This document shows, piece after piece, positions 6,290-13,414 of a stretch of 13,481 nt of DNA. Source of the DNA: CAYNNP01 sp964398215 (lineage in GTDB: Bacteria; Planctomycetota; Planctomycetia; Pirellulales; Pirellulaceae); contig CAYNNP010000184.1 of assembly GCA_964398215.1 (NCBI GenBank), forward strand, positions 1 to 13,481, read 5' to 3'. Each line of letters opens with the position of its first letter. The stretch's first letter is position 1. The position numbers were made by a program, and so were the translations under genes. The notes below the pieces were generated by a model. The model had not been told where the DNA came from, did not search any database, and worked only from the letters and a program-made list of their open reading frames with translations.

Positions 6290-9200
6290 TTATGGCAGCA
6301 GTCTCTGCAGCGCTTGGGTACGGACCTGTGCATCGTGGTACTCCAGGCTGCGGAAATACCGATTGGTGTCTTCTAGTTTGGTTGCCGGATTTGCGATAAT
6401 CGAAACCATTGCATCGGCAGCGGCTGGTGATCGCACACGCCAGACGATATCGCGTCCCGCTGGTGTGTCCCATTTCCCATTCGTCGCGTCCAACCAAGCC
6501 TCAAAGCATTCGGTGGGGCGAACGTCGCTGGCGATTCCAAGTGCTTCCAGATACCAGCGGTCAACGCCGTCATGAGCCTGAGCGAGTGTCGCCCAGACGC
6601 TTGGCATCGAATCCGATTTATCGAAACGCAGGGCTACGGCTAGCTCGCGACGTACCGCAGGAGATTTGTCGGTCGCCAAATCGACACAATCCACTGACGG
6701 TGTCATGCCAAGATGCTTTGCCAATCGAATCGCTGTGATACGAATGTCCGAGTTGGCATCGGTCATCGCCTTTTTTACATAATGTTTGCCACGCCCATCG
6801 ATTTTTCCCAGCAACCAAAGTGCACGGGCTTGCAGTCGCGGGTTCGGATCGTTGTAAAGTTTTTGCAGCTCTGTTTCGGCTGCTGCACCCATCTCGTGCA
6901 ATGCGGTCCATGCCTTGTAGCGAACACAAAGATTTGGGTTTCGCATTGCGGCGACCGCGCCAGCTGCAGTGCTGTAGTCAAATTTTGGCACCACGTATTT
7001 TGTACCGGGAGGTGCAAGCCGAAACAAACGTCCGCGATCCGAATCGCCTTGACGGTGGCCGCCGACACCTGGGTCATACCAGTCGGATACGAACAGCGAT
7101 CCATCGGGCGCCACGCAAACATCTGCAGGACGAAACCACTTGTCTGTGTTGCCGGTCATCAGAGGTTCGATTTTGGCGCTGTAGCCGGCGCCATCGGGCT
7201 TAGCAGGGTAGGCGCGGACGGCGTTAGGGCCTGGGTCGCAGTGGATGATTTGATCCCAAAATCGTTTGGGCAACAATCGTCCTTCGTACATGCAAATTCC
7301 ACTTGGTGAACCGGCACCAGTTTGCAACATATTTGGGACAACACCGGGATCATTCAGATGCCAGTGCCTGAGCGGGACTTCGTCTTCCAGCGTGATGCGA
7401 TCGCTTCGCCAGCCGGCGCCGGTCAGTTCATCGCGGTAGCCATAATTGCCGTGCTCCATGACAAAGTTGATTCGCGTACCTTTGTTTCCGTCGTCATCAT
7501 TGTCGCTTTGCCAAAGCGTGCCGAACGAATCGACCGTGGTCTCCCAATTGTTCCGAAAGTTGTGCGCCAGGACTTCAAAGTTCGTTCCGTCCATATCGCA
7601 GCGAAATGGCATGCCACCATAAAACGGCTTGCCATTGTCGACGACTGGCCGGCCGTGGATGTCGATCACCGTATTGCCTTGAGCATCTTTTACTTGCTGG
7701 CCGGTGTTTCCAAAATTCCAGTACAGCTTGCCGTCAGGGCCGAACAGAAAAGAGTGAGCTGAATGGTCGTGCTGTGGTCGACCGGTTTCTGTGAACAAGG
7801 CTTCTTTTTTGTCCGGAATGTCGTCGCCGTTGGTGTCTGTGAATTTCCAAACCGTCGGAGTCGCTGTCACGATGACTTGATTGCCCAAGACGCAAAGCCC
7901 CATCGCAGTGTCGATGTCGCGGCCTTGGTAAAAAGTTTTGACTTTGTCCATGACTCCATCACCCGTGGTGTCCTCCAAAATCAGAATTCGGTCACCTTCG
8001 GGACGTGAATTGTTGTTGTGCCGATAGTTCATGACATCGCACACCCAAACGCGGCCACGATCGTCAATGTCCAGGTTTGTCAAACTCTTCAAATGTGGCT
8101 CACTCGCGCACAAAGTTGCTTGGATGTCGTCGGCGATCTTGATTCCAGCGATTGCATTCTCAGGGTCACGTACAGATGAATCCGTGGGCTTTGCGCCACC
8201 TGCTGGCGGTGCATCCGCGAAGACAGCAAAGGCAACACTGGTGCTGTTGCCGTTCGATTGGCTGGTTCCGCCGCTATCCAATGCGCCTTTGGCGGTGAAG
8301 CGATTGAATCCCTTGGGAACTTTGAAATGGATCACGCTATTGGCGTGCGTTCCGATCGCGGCTCCCTTATAGGCTTTGCCGTCAACGGAGATAGGTTTGC
8401 CAACACAGTTTGCGTTGTTTCTAACATTGCCAAAACCACTGCTTGCGGACACCCATTTGGTGTCGGTCAATGCCAGCGTCTTTTTCTTGCTATGCAATGT
8501 TGGTTCTAGCCAGTCCGCCCAATCGCATTGGAAACCGTCGCCAGCATCGGTGACGACCAGAAACAGATCTTGGACACCGTTGATACGCACATCAATATCA
8601 ACCAAGTGATCTTTCGTTTTGGAGGTGACAGCACCTGAGGTGAAAAGCTGTTTTGGCTTTACACCGGGTTTGAGAGGCGCGAGAGCCGATGTGTTGTTCA
8701 GCAGGTCGAATTCCTTGGCTGTCTTTTCAGGCGAGAAGTTTCCGGGGCGATCGTAGTCTTGGTTTTCGAGCAATTCTTTTATGCCAACCTTTTTCTTGCC
8801 CAACGAAGAACCACCTTGACCAATGTCATCTTTGGCCGTCCAGCGGATTGCATTGGCAACCAGTCGGCGCACATCGTCGTTGCCCCAGTTCCAGTGATAG
8901 TGTCCGCCCGTGAATCCAAAGGATCGCCCGCCGTCGGCGCGATCGTACGCCCAGGCAACGGTTTGTTTGTCACCGCGTGCAACGCTTTTTCGCACATGTG
9001 GATTGCCACTGTGTGCGCCGTCCTTGCGGCGCATGGTATCTTGCGGTGCGACGGCTGCCAAAATCGGCGTGACTCCCTGCTTTGCAAACCGCATGTAAAA
9101 GTACCATTCATCATTTGCAGCGAAAGGTTTGACGCCTTGCGTGATTGGGTGGTCTGGAAGGGTTTTGAAATCGGCAATCCAGTGTGGGTTCACGCTATAG

Positions 9201-9619
9201 TTGATTTCAAAGTGCCCACCCAGCATCTCGACCCAATCGTCGCCCGGTTCGCCAAGAGTCATTTCAACCGCGTAGTGCAGACAAACAAGTCCACATCCGC
9301 GTGCGAGCTCTTTTTTCAACTCGTCGCGGTGTTGCATCGCGACGTGCCGACCGCCTCCGTCACAATAAATGACAACCGTATCAGCTGCCTTGAGCGCCTT
9401 GGGAGTAGGCCAGCCTTTGACAACATCGACTTCGATACCATCGGCACTTTGCTCAATGGCTTCCTGCAGGACTCGGAGGCCAGCATAGTGCTCGTGCGAA
9501 CCGTAACCGTGCGAGCGATTTCCCGCGACCATCAAGACCTTTTTGGCGGAGACCTCGTCGACGAGAAAAAATAAAGTGCTGACAAAAACCAGCGAAGCCA
9601 TGAACAAACGACAAGCCAT
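6290..9619 (-). CDS. Secreted ThuA + NPCBM-like + beta-propeller dehydrogenase + HEAT protein
   Basis: Large exported protein (1109 aa), probably oxidising sugars or glycan parts in the periplasm. In order: signal peptide (about 1-25, cleavage after EVSA); ThuA-like domain (27-262) with YCDGGGRHV, LHYAVEM and GFTGGHYHWNWGN; a beta-rich segment resembling an NPCBM carbohydrate-binding module (about 300-470, with IGTHANSVIHFKVP and GALDSGG); a planctomycete 'membrane-bound dehydrogenase' beta-propeller (TIGR02604-type, about 497-890) with calcium-loop-like DTTGDGVMD (550-558) and DTNGDDIPD (595-603), GRPQHDHSAHSF and RPADVCVAPDGSLFVSDWYDPG; then HEAT repeats to the end. No CxxCH is present, unlike fused homologues. 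ATG 9619 was chosen over 9715 because it begins the signal peptide and has AGG about 10 bases upstream; the extra 32 residues overlap intergenic DNA. It is the first gene of a two-gene unit with the cytochrome. The substrate is unknown. Confidence 0.92.
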   Translation of the reverse strand: MACRLFMASLVFVSTLFFLVDEVSAKKVLMVAGNRSHGYGSHEHYAGLRVLQEAIEQSADGIEVDVVKGWPTPKALKAADTVVIYCDGGGRHVAMQHRDELKKELARGCGLVCLHYAVEMTLGEPGDDWVEMLGGHFEINYSVNPHWIADFKTLPDHPITQGVKPFAANDEWYFYMRFAKQGVTPILAAVAPQDTMRRKDGAHSGNPHVRKSVARGDKQTVAWAYDRADGGRSFGFTGGHYHWNWGNDDVRRLVANAIRWTAKDDIGQGGSSLGKKKVGIKELLENQDYDRPGNFSPEKTAKEFDLLNNTSALAPLKPGVKPKQLFTSGAVTSKTKDHLVDIDVRINGVQDLFLVVTDAGDGFQCDWADWLEPTLHSKKKTLALTDTKWVSASSGFGNVRNNANCVGKPISVDGKAYKGAAIGTHANSVIHFKVPKGFNRFTAKGALDSGGTSQSNGNSTSVAFAVFADAPPAGGAKPTDSSVRDPENAIAGIKIADDIQATLCASEPHLKSLTNLDIDDRGRVWVCDVMNYRHNNNSRPEGDRILILEDTTGDGVMDKVKTFYQGRDIDTAMGLCVLGNQVIVTATPTVWKFTDTNGDDIPDKKEALFTETGRPQHDHSAHSFLFGPDGKLYWNFGNTGQQVKDAQGNTVIDIHGRPVVDNGKPFYGGMPFRCDMDGTNFEVLAHNFRNNWETTVDSFGTLWQSDNDDDGNKGTRINFVMEHGNYGYRDELTGAGWRSDRITLEDEVPLRHWHLNDPGVVPNMLQTGAGSPSGICMYEGRLLPKRFWDQIIHCDPGPNAVRAYPAKPDGAGYSAKIEPLMTGNTDKWFRPADVCVAPDGSLFVSDWYDPGVGGHRQGDSDRGRLFRLAPPGTKYVVPKFDYSTAAGAVAAMRNPNLCVRYKAWTALHEMGAAAETELQKLYNDPNPRLQARALWLLGKIDGRGKHYVKKAMTDANSDIRITAIRLAKHLGMTPSVDCVDLATDKSPAVRRELAVALRFDKSDSMPSVWATLAQAHDGVDRWYLEALGIASDVRPTECFEAWLDATNGKWDTPAGRDIVWRVRSPAAADAMVSIIANPATKLEDTNRYFRSLEYHDAQVRTQALQRLLP

Positions 9620-9763
9620 TGGATGAACCTGTGTGATTTGTGAGAGGTGAGGTGAAAGTTGGCCAATCCGTTGACCGAATGGACCGCAGCCCAGTGGGAG
9701 GCAAGATTTTAGCACGTTGGAAACGACCGTGCCGCCAGCGGCGTTTTAGAGGGGCACGATAAA

Positions 9764-9908
9764 TTTTGGAGTTGCGTTTTTACGTCAGGCATTGGTTTTT
9801 GGTAACCCGAAGCGTCAGCGAGGGACCGAGTCAAGATAGATTGTCCCTCGCTGACGCTCTGACGCTTCGGGTTACCAAAATGGCCCAGGATCAAAAACTG
9901 ATTTGCCC
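9764..9908. repeat. Dispersed intergenic repeat with long hairpin
   Basis: Composite element in the 294-bp gap between two reverse-strand genes. It holds an AGTTGCG module (9764-9779), then an inverted repeat: left arm 9797-9825, right arm 9844-9880, with an 18-nt loop at 9826-9843. The arms pair over 29 bp without mismatch, except that the right arm carries an extra 8-nt tandem copy of CTGACGCT (9851-9858 and 9859-9866). A CAAAAACTGATTTGCCC module (9892-9908) ends 5 bases before the metallopeptidase gene's stop. The rest of the gap (9620-9763) shows only the upstream region of the large dehydrogenase gene. Confidence 0.85.
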
Positions 9909-9913
9909 CGGCT

Positions 9914-10861
9914 TTACTGCTTTTGCGTGATCTTCATCCCCATGATCTCTGCGACTCGTGCTGGGGCAAACTGCATTTCATCCGGCGTGCTGGCGTGCCA
10001 GTTATCCAGCAGCCACTGCATTGAGTTGACCCGATTTTGCAGCGTGTCGCGGCGCATGTAATAAAACGCTTTCAGGAAGTCTGAGTTTTTGTGGGCTTCG
10101 ATTGCCATCGCTCTTGCGAGTACAAGATTCTTGTCGCGATCGTACGCATCTTTCGTTAGCTTGATCGAATTGGGTGGATACCACTTCGCGATATTGTCCT
10201 GTTTTGGAATCCGATTGCGCACATCGTCGATGTAGCTGGAAAGATTGGGAGCGTAAGATCGCCAGCTGTCGTAGGGTGCGTTGGTCTTCCACGAGATTCC
10301 AAGTTTGTCCATCGTCCATAGCGAGACGGATTCGCAAAAAGCTTCCTCGAACCAGTGCTGTGGTTTTTGCAACGAAAGGTCGCCACATAAAACGTGTCCC
10401 AATTCATGTGAAAACTGATAGGCGAGTTGAGACCAACGGCGATCACCAGTATTCAGCAAAACGATGTATTCACCTCGGGGGCCTCGCTGTGTCAGTGTCA
10501 TCGGACCTTGTGAATCATTGACAAGAATGATCGTCGGCTCACGTCCGGCTTCAGGAGGAATGGCACGCATGAGCATGTCAACTACTGAGGCGCAAACGGC
10601 GGCGACGTCTTGCGGGCGACCCTGACCCCAACCGTTGGGCGAAACGATTAGCGTGGCAACCGTCTTGTTGCCAATTGTAACTGGCCGCTTTGTTCCCGCA
10701 GTCGCCTGCATAGCGAAACCGAGCATCGAAACCTTGCGTTGAAGACTTCGGTTGTCTTGTTCCAGCTTTTCGATCCGGCGCAGTAAGTCCGGGGCGGGTT
10801 GTGCAATGGACTGGGAATACAATACGCCCACGGCAAGCAATGCAAAAACGAATCGGAACAT
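9914..10861 (-). CDS. Secreted HExxH metallopeptidase-like protein of unknown family
   Basis: Exported 315-aa protein. A signal peptide (1-20, ending SIAQPA) is followed by a short heptad-like coiled coil (26-46, LLRRIEKLEQDNRSLQRKV), then a globular domain with the zincin motif HELGH at 152-156 inside YQFSHELGHVLCG. Downstream HWFEEAFCE (169-177) offers E172, E173 or E177 as the third zinc ligand, a gluzincin-like arrangement. The C-terminal half is helical and charged. I do not recognise a named peptidase family. Start chosen at 10861: it places the signal peptide at the N-terminus and has GAGG about 8 bases upstream, while the frame running to 11008 adds 49 residues of non-signal-like sequence. 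It is transcribed alone, divergent from the lipoprotein gene with 266 bp between starts. A dispersed repeat module ends within 10 bases of its stop codon. Activity is inferred from the motif only. Confidence 0.8.
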   Translation of the reverse strand: MFRFVFALLAVGVLYSQSIAQPAPDLLRRIEKLEQDNRSLQRKVSMLGFAMQATAGTKRPVTIGNKTVATLIVSPNGWGQGRPQDVAAVCASVVDMLMRAIPPEAGREPTIILVNDSQGPMTLTQRGPRGEYIVLLNTGDRRWSQLAYQFSHELGHVLCGDLSLQKPQHWFEEAFCESVSLWTMDKLGISWKTNAPYDSWRSYAPNLSSYIDDVRNRIPKQDNIAKWYPPNSIKLTKDAYDRDKNLVLARAMAIEAHKNSDFLKAFYYMRRDTLQNRVNSMQWLLDNWHASTPDEMQFAPARVAEIMGMKITQKQ

Positions 10862-11127
10862 CAGGTGCCTCGGAGGGGAATCTCGAAATTCGGCAAACAA
10901 CTGTCGCCCATGGTAAACGGTATTGCCAGCGAAAGAACGCATCCAGCGGACCAGAGAGCCAGATTGATGGAAACACGATGCTGCTGTCTGGACCATCCCC
11001 CCAAACACGGCTTGTTGATTTGCTGAGCCGTTGAAGCACAGCTGGCGTACGGTTAGTTTGTGATACCGACTTTAGCTGGAATTTCCGCCTGAAGGTGTGG
11101 CAAGACGTAAAGCATCAAGATTTCATT

Positions 11128-11550
11128 ATGCATAAAGCAGCTCGCGTATTTTTTGCTCTGATTTTTGGATCACTTGTGTCATGCGCTTCATCCACATCAA
11201 AAAAACGGATGATGTCTGACGGCCAATTCACCTTTGAACGACTGGAGTTTGTTGATGCCGATAATGAAATCGCCGTTGTGGACCCAGCATCGCTAGATGC
11301 CGTTCGGAAGATTATCGAAAGATCACAAATGCTGTCTAAAAAATCAGACGAAGTTGAATTTGCTGAAATGAAAAAGCTGCGGTTGATTAACTCGGATCCC
11401 AGAGAATCGCGAATCTATGTCGTCGATTTTCAAAATGGTTACGCGACAGTTTTATCCAAGAGTGTGATGCCGGTTTATCAAATCGATGATCTTGACGAAT
11501 TCAAGACCATAATCCAGTCATCTGGCAAGCCAAAACCAAACGCCAGTTAA
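11128..11550 (+). CDS. Small predicted lipoprotein, unknown function
   Basis: A 140-aa protein with a bacterial lipoprotein signal: short basic n-region (MHKAAR), hydrophobic core (VFFALIFGS) and lipobox LVSC, predicting lipidation at Cys19. The mature part is a small alpha/beta domain with no haem, metal or catalytic motif that I recognise, rich in charged residues and ending in a Lys/Pro tail. A GTG at 11095 would add 11 residues before the signal and is less likely; the ATG at 11128 has no strong Shine-Dalgarno. It is divergent from the metallopeptidase-like gene and converges on the yjjX-type gene, whose stop is 13 bp away. A 14-bp perfect palindrome covers its stop codon. Probably real, judging by the lipobox and the intact frame; function cannot be assigned. 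Confidence 0.72.
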   Translation: MHKAARVFFALIFGSLVSCASSTSKKRMMSDGQFTFERLEFVDADNEIAVVDPASLDAVRKIIERSQMLSKKSDEVEFAEMKKLRLINSDPRESRIYVVDFQNGYATVLSKSVMPVYQIDDLDEFKTIIQSSGKPKPNAS

Positions 11551-11555
11551 CTGGC
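11542..11555. repeat. 14-bp perfect palindrome across the lipoprotein stop
   Basis: GCCAGTTAACTGGC is self-complementary and contains the TAA stop of the forward lipoprotein gene; it lies in the tight gap between two converging genes. A second short inverted repeat (TCGCA/TGCGA, 11558-11572) follows over the yjjX-type stop. Neither has a T-run on either side, so a role in termination is only a guess. Confidence 0.4.
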
Positions 11556-11563
11556 CGTCGCAC

Positions 11564-12109
11564 CTACTGCGAGTACAGATCGGGTTGCTTGAGCGAAACT
11601 AGTGCCAGCGCCATCGCGTGTTCGTATAAATCTTGGCGCGAGATGCAACCGTTGGTTAACGACCCAACCGCACCACCAGCCTGCTTGGAATTGTGCTGAT
11701 TGAAAACTTGGTCGTTCGCATGGCCAAGCTCGACGCCGGATTCGACCAGCCTTTGAACCTCGGGCGGCAAAGCAAAGCAGCCGCTACGGCCTCGTCCGCG
11801 TTGTCCACTGGAATCGAAAATAACGATCCAGGCACCAGCAAACATGGTCGCGTCGATGATTTCAATTCCACCTTCGATGCCGACAAAGTAATCTGCTTGC
11901 GGCGCCAATTCCTTTAATGCCGATGCTCTATTTGTCGCCCCCAAAAGCGTTTCGTCACAACTCATTGGTTGATCGCTCACGCCCGATCCGGCTGGGTAAC
12001 CTTCCGCAATGAACTTGTGATCTGGAAACATGGCACGGAATCCAGCTAGCGCCGCGTTGACCTTCACTGGATTTTTGGAGCCAACCGCAATCAACGATTG
12101 ATTTGACAT
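11564..12109 (-). CDS. yjjX: Inosine/xanthosine triphosphatase, YjjX (DUF84) family
   Basis: House-cleaning nucleotidase of 181 aa that hydrolyses ITP and XTP, limiting deaminated purines in the nucleotide pool; cytoplasmic, no signal peptide. Family landmarks: AVGSKNPVKVNAAL near the N-terminus (8-21), the SDQPMSCDETLLGATNRA segment holding the conserved Gln-Pro and Glu-Thr-Gly/Ala region, YFVGIEGGIE, and GCISRQDLYEHAMALAL near the C-terminus. Length matches the family (about 170-180 aa). The ATG start lies 3 bp after the stop of the Gfo/Idh/MocA gene, so the two are almost certainly translated from one message. The functional link between them is not obvious; the spacing is the evidence. 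The family call is secure; in vivo substrate preference is not shown by sequence. Confidence 0.9.
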   Translation of the reverse strand: MSNQSLIAVGSKNPVKVNAALAGFRAMFPDHKFIAEGYPAGSGVSDQPMSCDETLLGATNRASALKELAPQADYFVGIEGGIEIIDATMFAGAWIVIFDSSGQRGRGRSGCFALPPEVQRLVESGVELGHANDQVFNQHNSKQAGGAVGSLTNGCISRQDLYEHAMALALVSLKQPDLYSQ

Positions 12110-12112
12110 CGT

Positions 12113-13159
12113 TTAACTCAGGTAGGCTTGCATCGATTCTTCTTTGCCAGACTTAACACTGGCTTCGGCTGCCAAGCACATGGCAACCGACCACCGACCG
12201 TCCTCTGCGGTACAGTGCAAGTCAACGCCGTCGCGAATGGCGTCTGCCATGCGCGCGATCTGGTCTTCCAATTCAAATAGCTCGCCGGTCGGTTTATCGA
12301 TTTGAATATTTTCGACTTCACCGCCATTGAAGGCACGTAGCGAAAACGTTGGATGACGAGTTCGGTCCATTGCACCGCTCCAGGATGCCCACAGCGCGCC
12401 TTCGGACCCAGTGATTTTGATCGTTTGGTGGTGTTCGAATGCAGCCAACGTTTGAGAAACCACAGCGTAAGCTCCTCCGGCGAATTTCATGATTGCACTG
12501 AAGTTGTCGTGAAGTTCAGGGTGGTCGACTTGTCGCGAATTCGCGGTTGCAAAAATACTTGTTGGTTCACCGGATTGCGCAAGATACCAGCGTGCTAGAT
12601 CAAAGAAGTGGATGGGTTCTTCGAGAATCCAACTGCCAACACGCGAGATGTCATATCGCCATCCATCAGCGCCTTGGCGATAGGGGTTACGGGACAGTTC
12701 AACCAAAGCATAAAGCGGTTTGCCGATAAATCCGTCTTCGATCATCTGCTTTGCTTTGCCCCACATGGACGACAAACGCAGCTCATGACCGACGCACAAC
12801 AAACGTTCTTTTTCTTTCGCCAGGCGTATCATGTCGTCGCACTGCGCGAGGTCGACGCCCATCGGTTTTTCCAGCAGCAGGTGTTTGCCTGAATTTAAAA
12901 CGGCAGCTGCCACGGCATGATGCAAATGGCTGGGCACGACGACGTCAACGACATCCAAGTCGTCGCGTGCGGTAAGTTCATTGAAGTCGTTATAGACCGT
13001 CGCGTTGGGATACTTTTCTCGTGCCGCGGCAACCGAGTCGTCGCTTCTGGCTGCGATCGCCACAAGCTCCGCGCCCTCGGTTACAGTGATAGCGTTGGCA
13101 TGGTGCCCACCCCAGGCACCGAAGCCTACCAGTCCAAATCGCACGGGTTTATCAGCCAC
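12113..13159 (-). CDS. Gfo/Idh/MocA-family NAD(P)-dependent oxidoreductase
   Basis: Cytoplasmic 348-aa dehydrogenase, likely acting on a sugar, sugar derivative or cyclitol. The N-terminal Rossmann fold begins GLVGFGAWGGHHAN (9-22), then VVVPSHLHH (73-81) and the family signature LLLEKPMG (94-101) with catalytic Lys98. The C-terminal alpha/beta domain carries SWILEEPIHFFDLARW (176-191): His184 is the expected catalytic His, while the acidic residue four positions before it is Glu180 where myo-inositol dehydrogenase has Asp. The start is GTG at 13159, backed by AAGGA about 8 bases upstream. It is first in a two-gene unit with yjjX (3 bp gap). Planctomycetes encode many such proteins, often in sugar or glycan degradation; the substrate cannot be read from the sequence. 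Upstream lies a 322-bp repeat-filled region. Confidence 0.92.
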   Translation of the reverse strand: MADKPVRFGLVGFGAWGGHHANAITVTEGAELVAIAARSDDSVAAAREKYPNATVYNDFNELTARDDLDVVDVVVPSHLHHAVAAAVLNSGKHLLLEKPMGVDLAQCDDMIRLAKEKERLLCVGHELRLSSMWGKAKQMIEDGFIGKPLYALVELSRNPYRQGADGWRYDISRVGSWILEEPIHFFDLARWYLAQSGEPTSIFATANSRQVDHPELHDNFSAIMKFAGGAYAVVSQTLAAFEHHQTIKITGSEGALWASWSGAMDRTRHPTFSLRAFNGGEVENIQIDKPTGELFELEDQIARMADAIRDGVDLHCTAEDGRWSVAMCLAAEASVKSGKEESMQAYLS

Positions 13160-13240
13160 AGTCGGTTCCTTTTGCTGAGGATAATTTTCTTTTCGGCGAC
13201 ATAGTTGTAATCCAATTCACGCCACCGCGCAAGTTGGCAC

Positions 13241-13391
13241 CGTTTGCCGCCAGGGCAAAGCGTTTTTCAAGGCAGGCAACATAGTAGCTCGGCTGTCCCA
13301 GCCGAGACCTGCCAATTTCTCGGCTCGGAGAGCCGAGCTACTTTAAGCAGTTTCAAAAACTGCTTTGCCCTGCGTTTGCCGCCAGGGCAAA
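13241..13391. repeat. Direct 19-bp repeats flanking the palindromic cluster
   Basis: CGTTTGCCGCCAGGGCAAA occurs identically at 13241-13259 and 13373-13391. Each copy contains a partial internal symmetry (TTTGCC...GGCAAA). Together they bracket the AGCTCGGCT palindrome and a 9-bp stem/3-nt loop hairpin at 13345-13365. Two copies 132 bp apart are too few and too distant for a CRISPR. Confidence 0.8.
13283..13342. repeat. AGCTCGGCT-type palindromic repeat
   Basis: A perfect 12-bp terminal inverted repeat (AGTAGCTCGGCT at 13283-13294 and its complement at 13331-13342) encloses two smaller hairpins: 13288-13306 (8-bp stem, 3-nt loop) and 13319-13337 (7-bp stem, 5-nt loop). The unit can therefore fold as one long stem or as two hairpins. 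From general knowledge, this motif resembles repeats common between planctomycete genes; copy number here was not tested. Confidence 0.75.
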
Positions 13392-13414
13392 TCATTGTTT
13401 CAAACTGATAAGCT

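Noticed and set aside
6713..7309. 198-aa forward frame inside the dehydrogenase gene
   Set aside because: Antisense to the propeller/HEAT coding region and Cys-rich as expected for a shadow.
8759..9574. 271-aa open frame on the forward strand
   Set aside because: Lies wholly antisense to the ThuA part of the large dehydrogenase gene; composition has no family signature and no ribosome site, so it is a shadow frame.
9620..9715. N-terminal extension of the large dehydrogenase (32 extra residues)
   Set aside because: Would bury the signal peptide; the ATG at 9619 fits secretion and ribosome-site evidence better.
9709..9894. 61-aa reverse frame between the metallopeptidase and dehydrogenase genes
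   Set aside because: Most of it is the hairpin repeat translated; no ribosome site or domain.
13241..13391. CRISPR-like direct repeats
   Set aside because: Only two 19-bp copies, 132 bp apart, with palindromes instead of a spacer and no cas gene.
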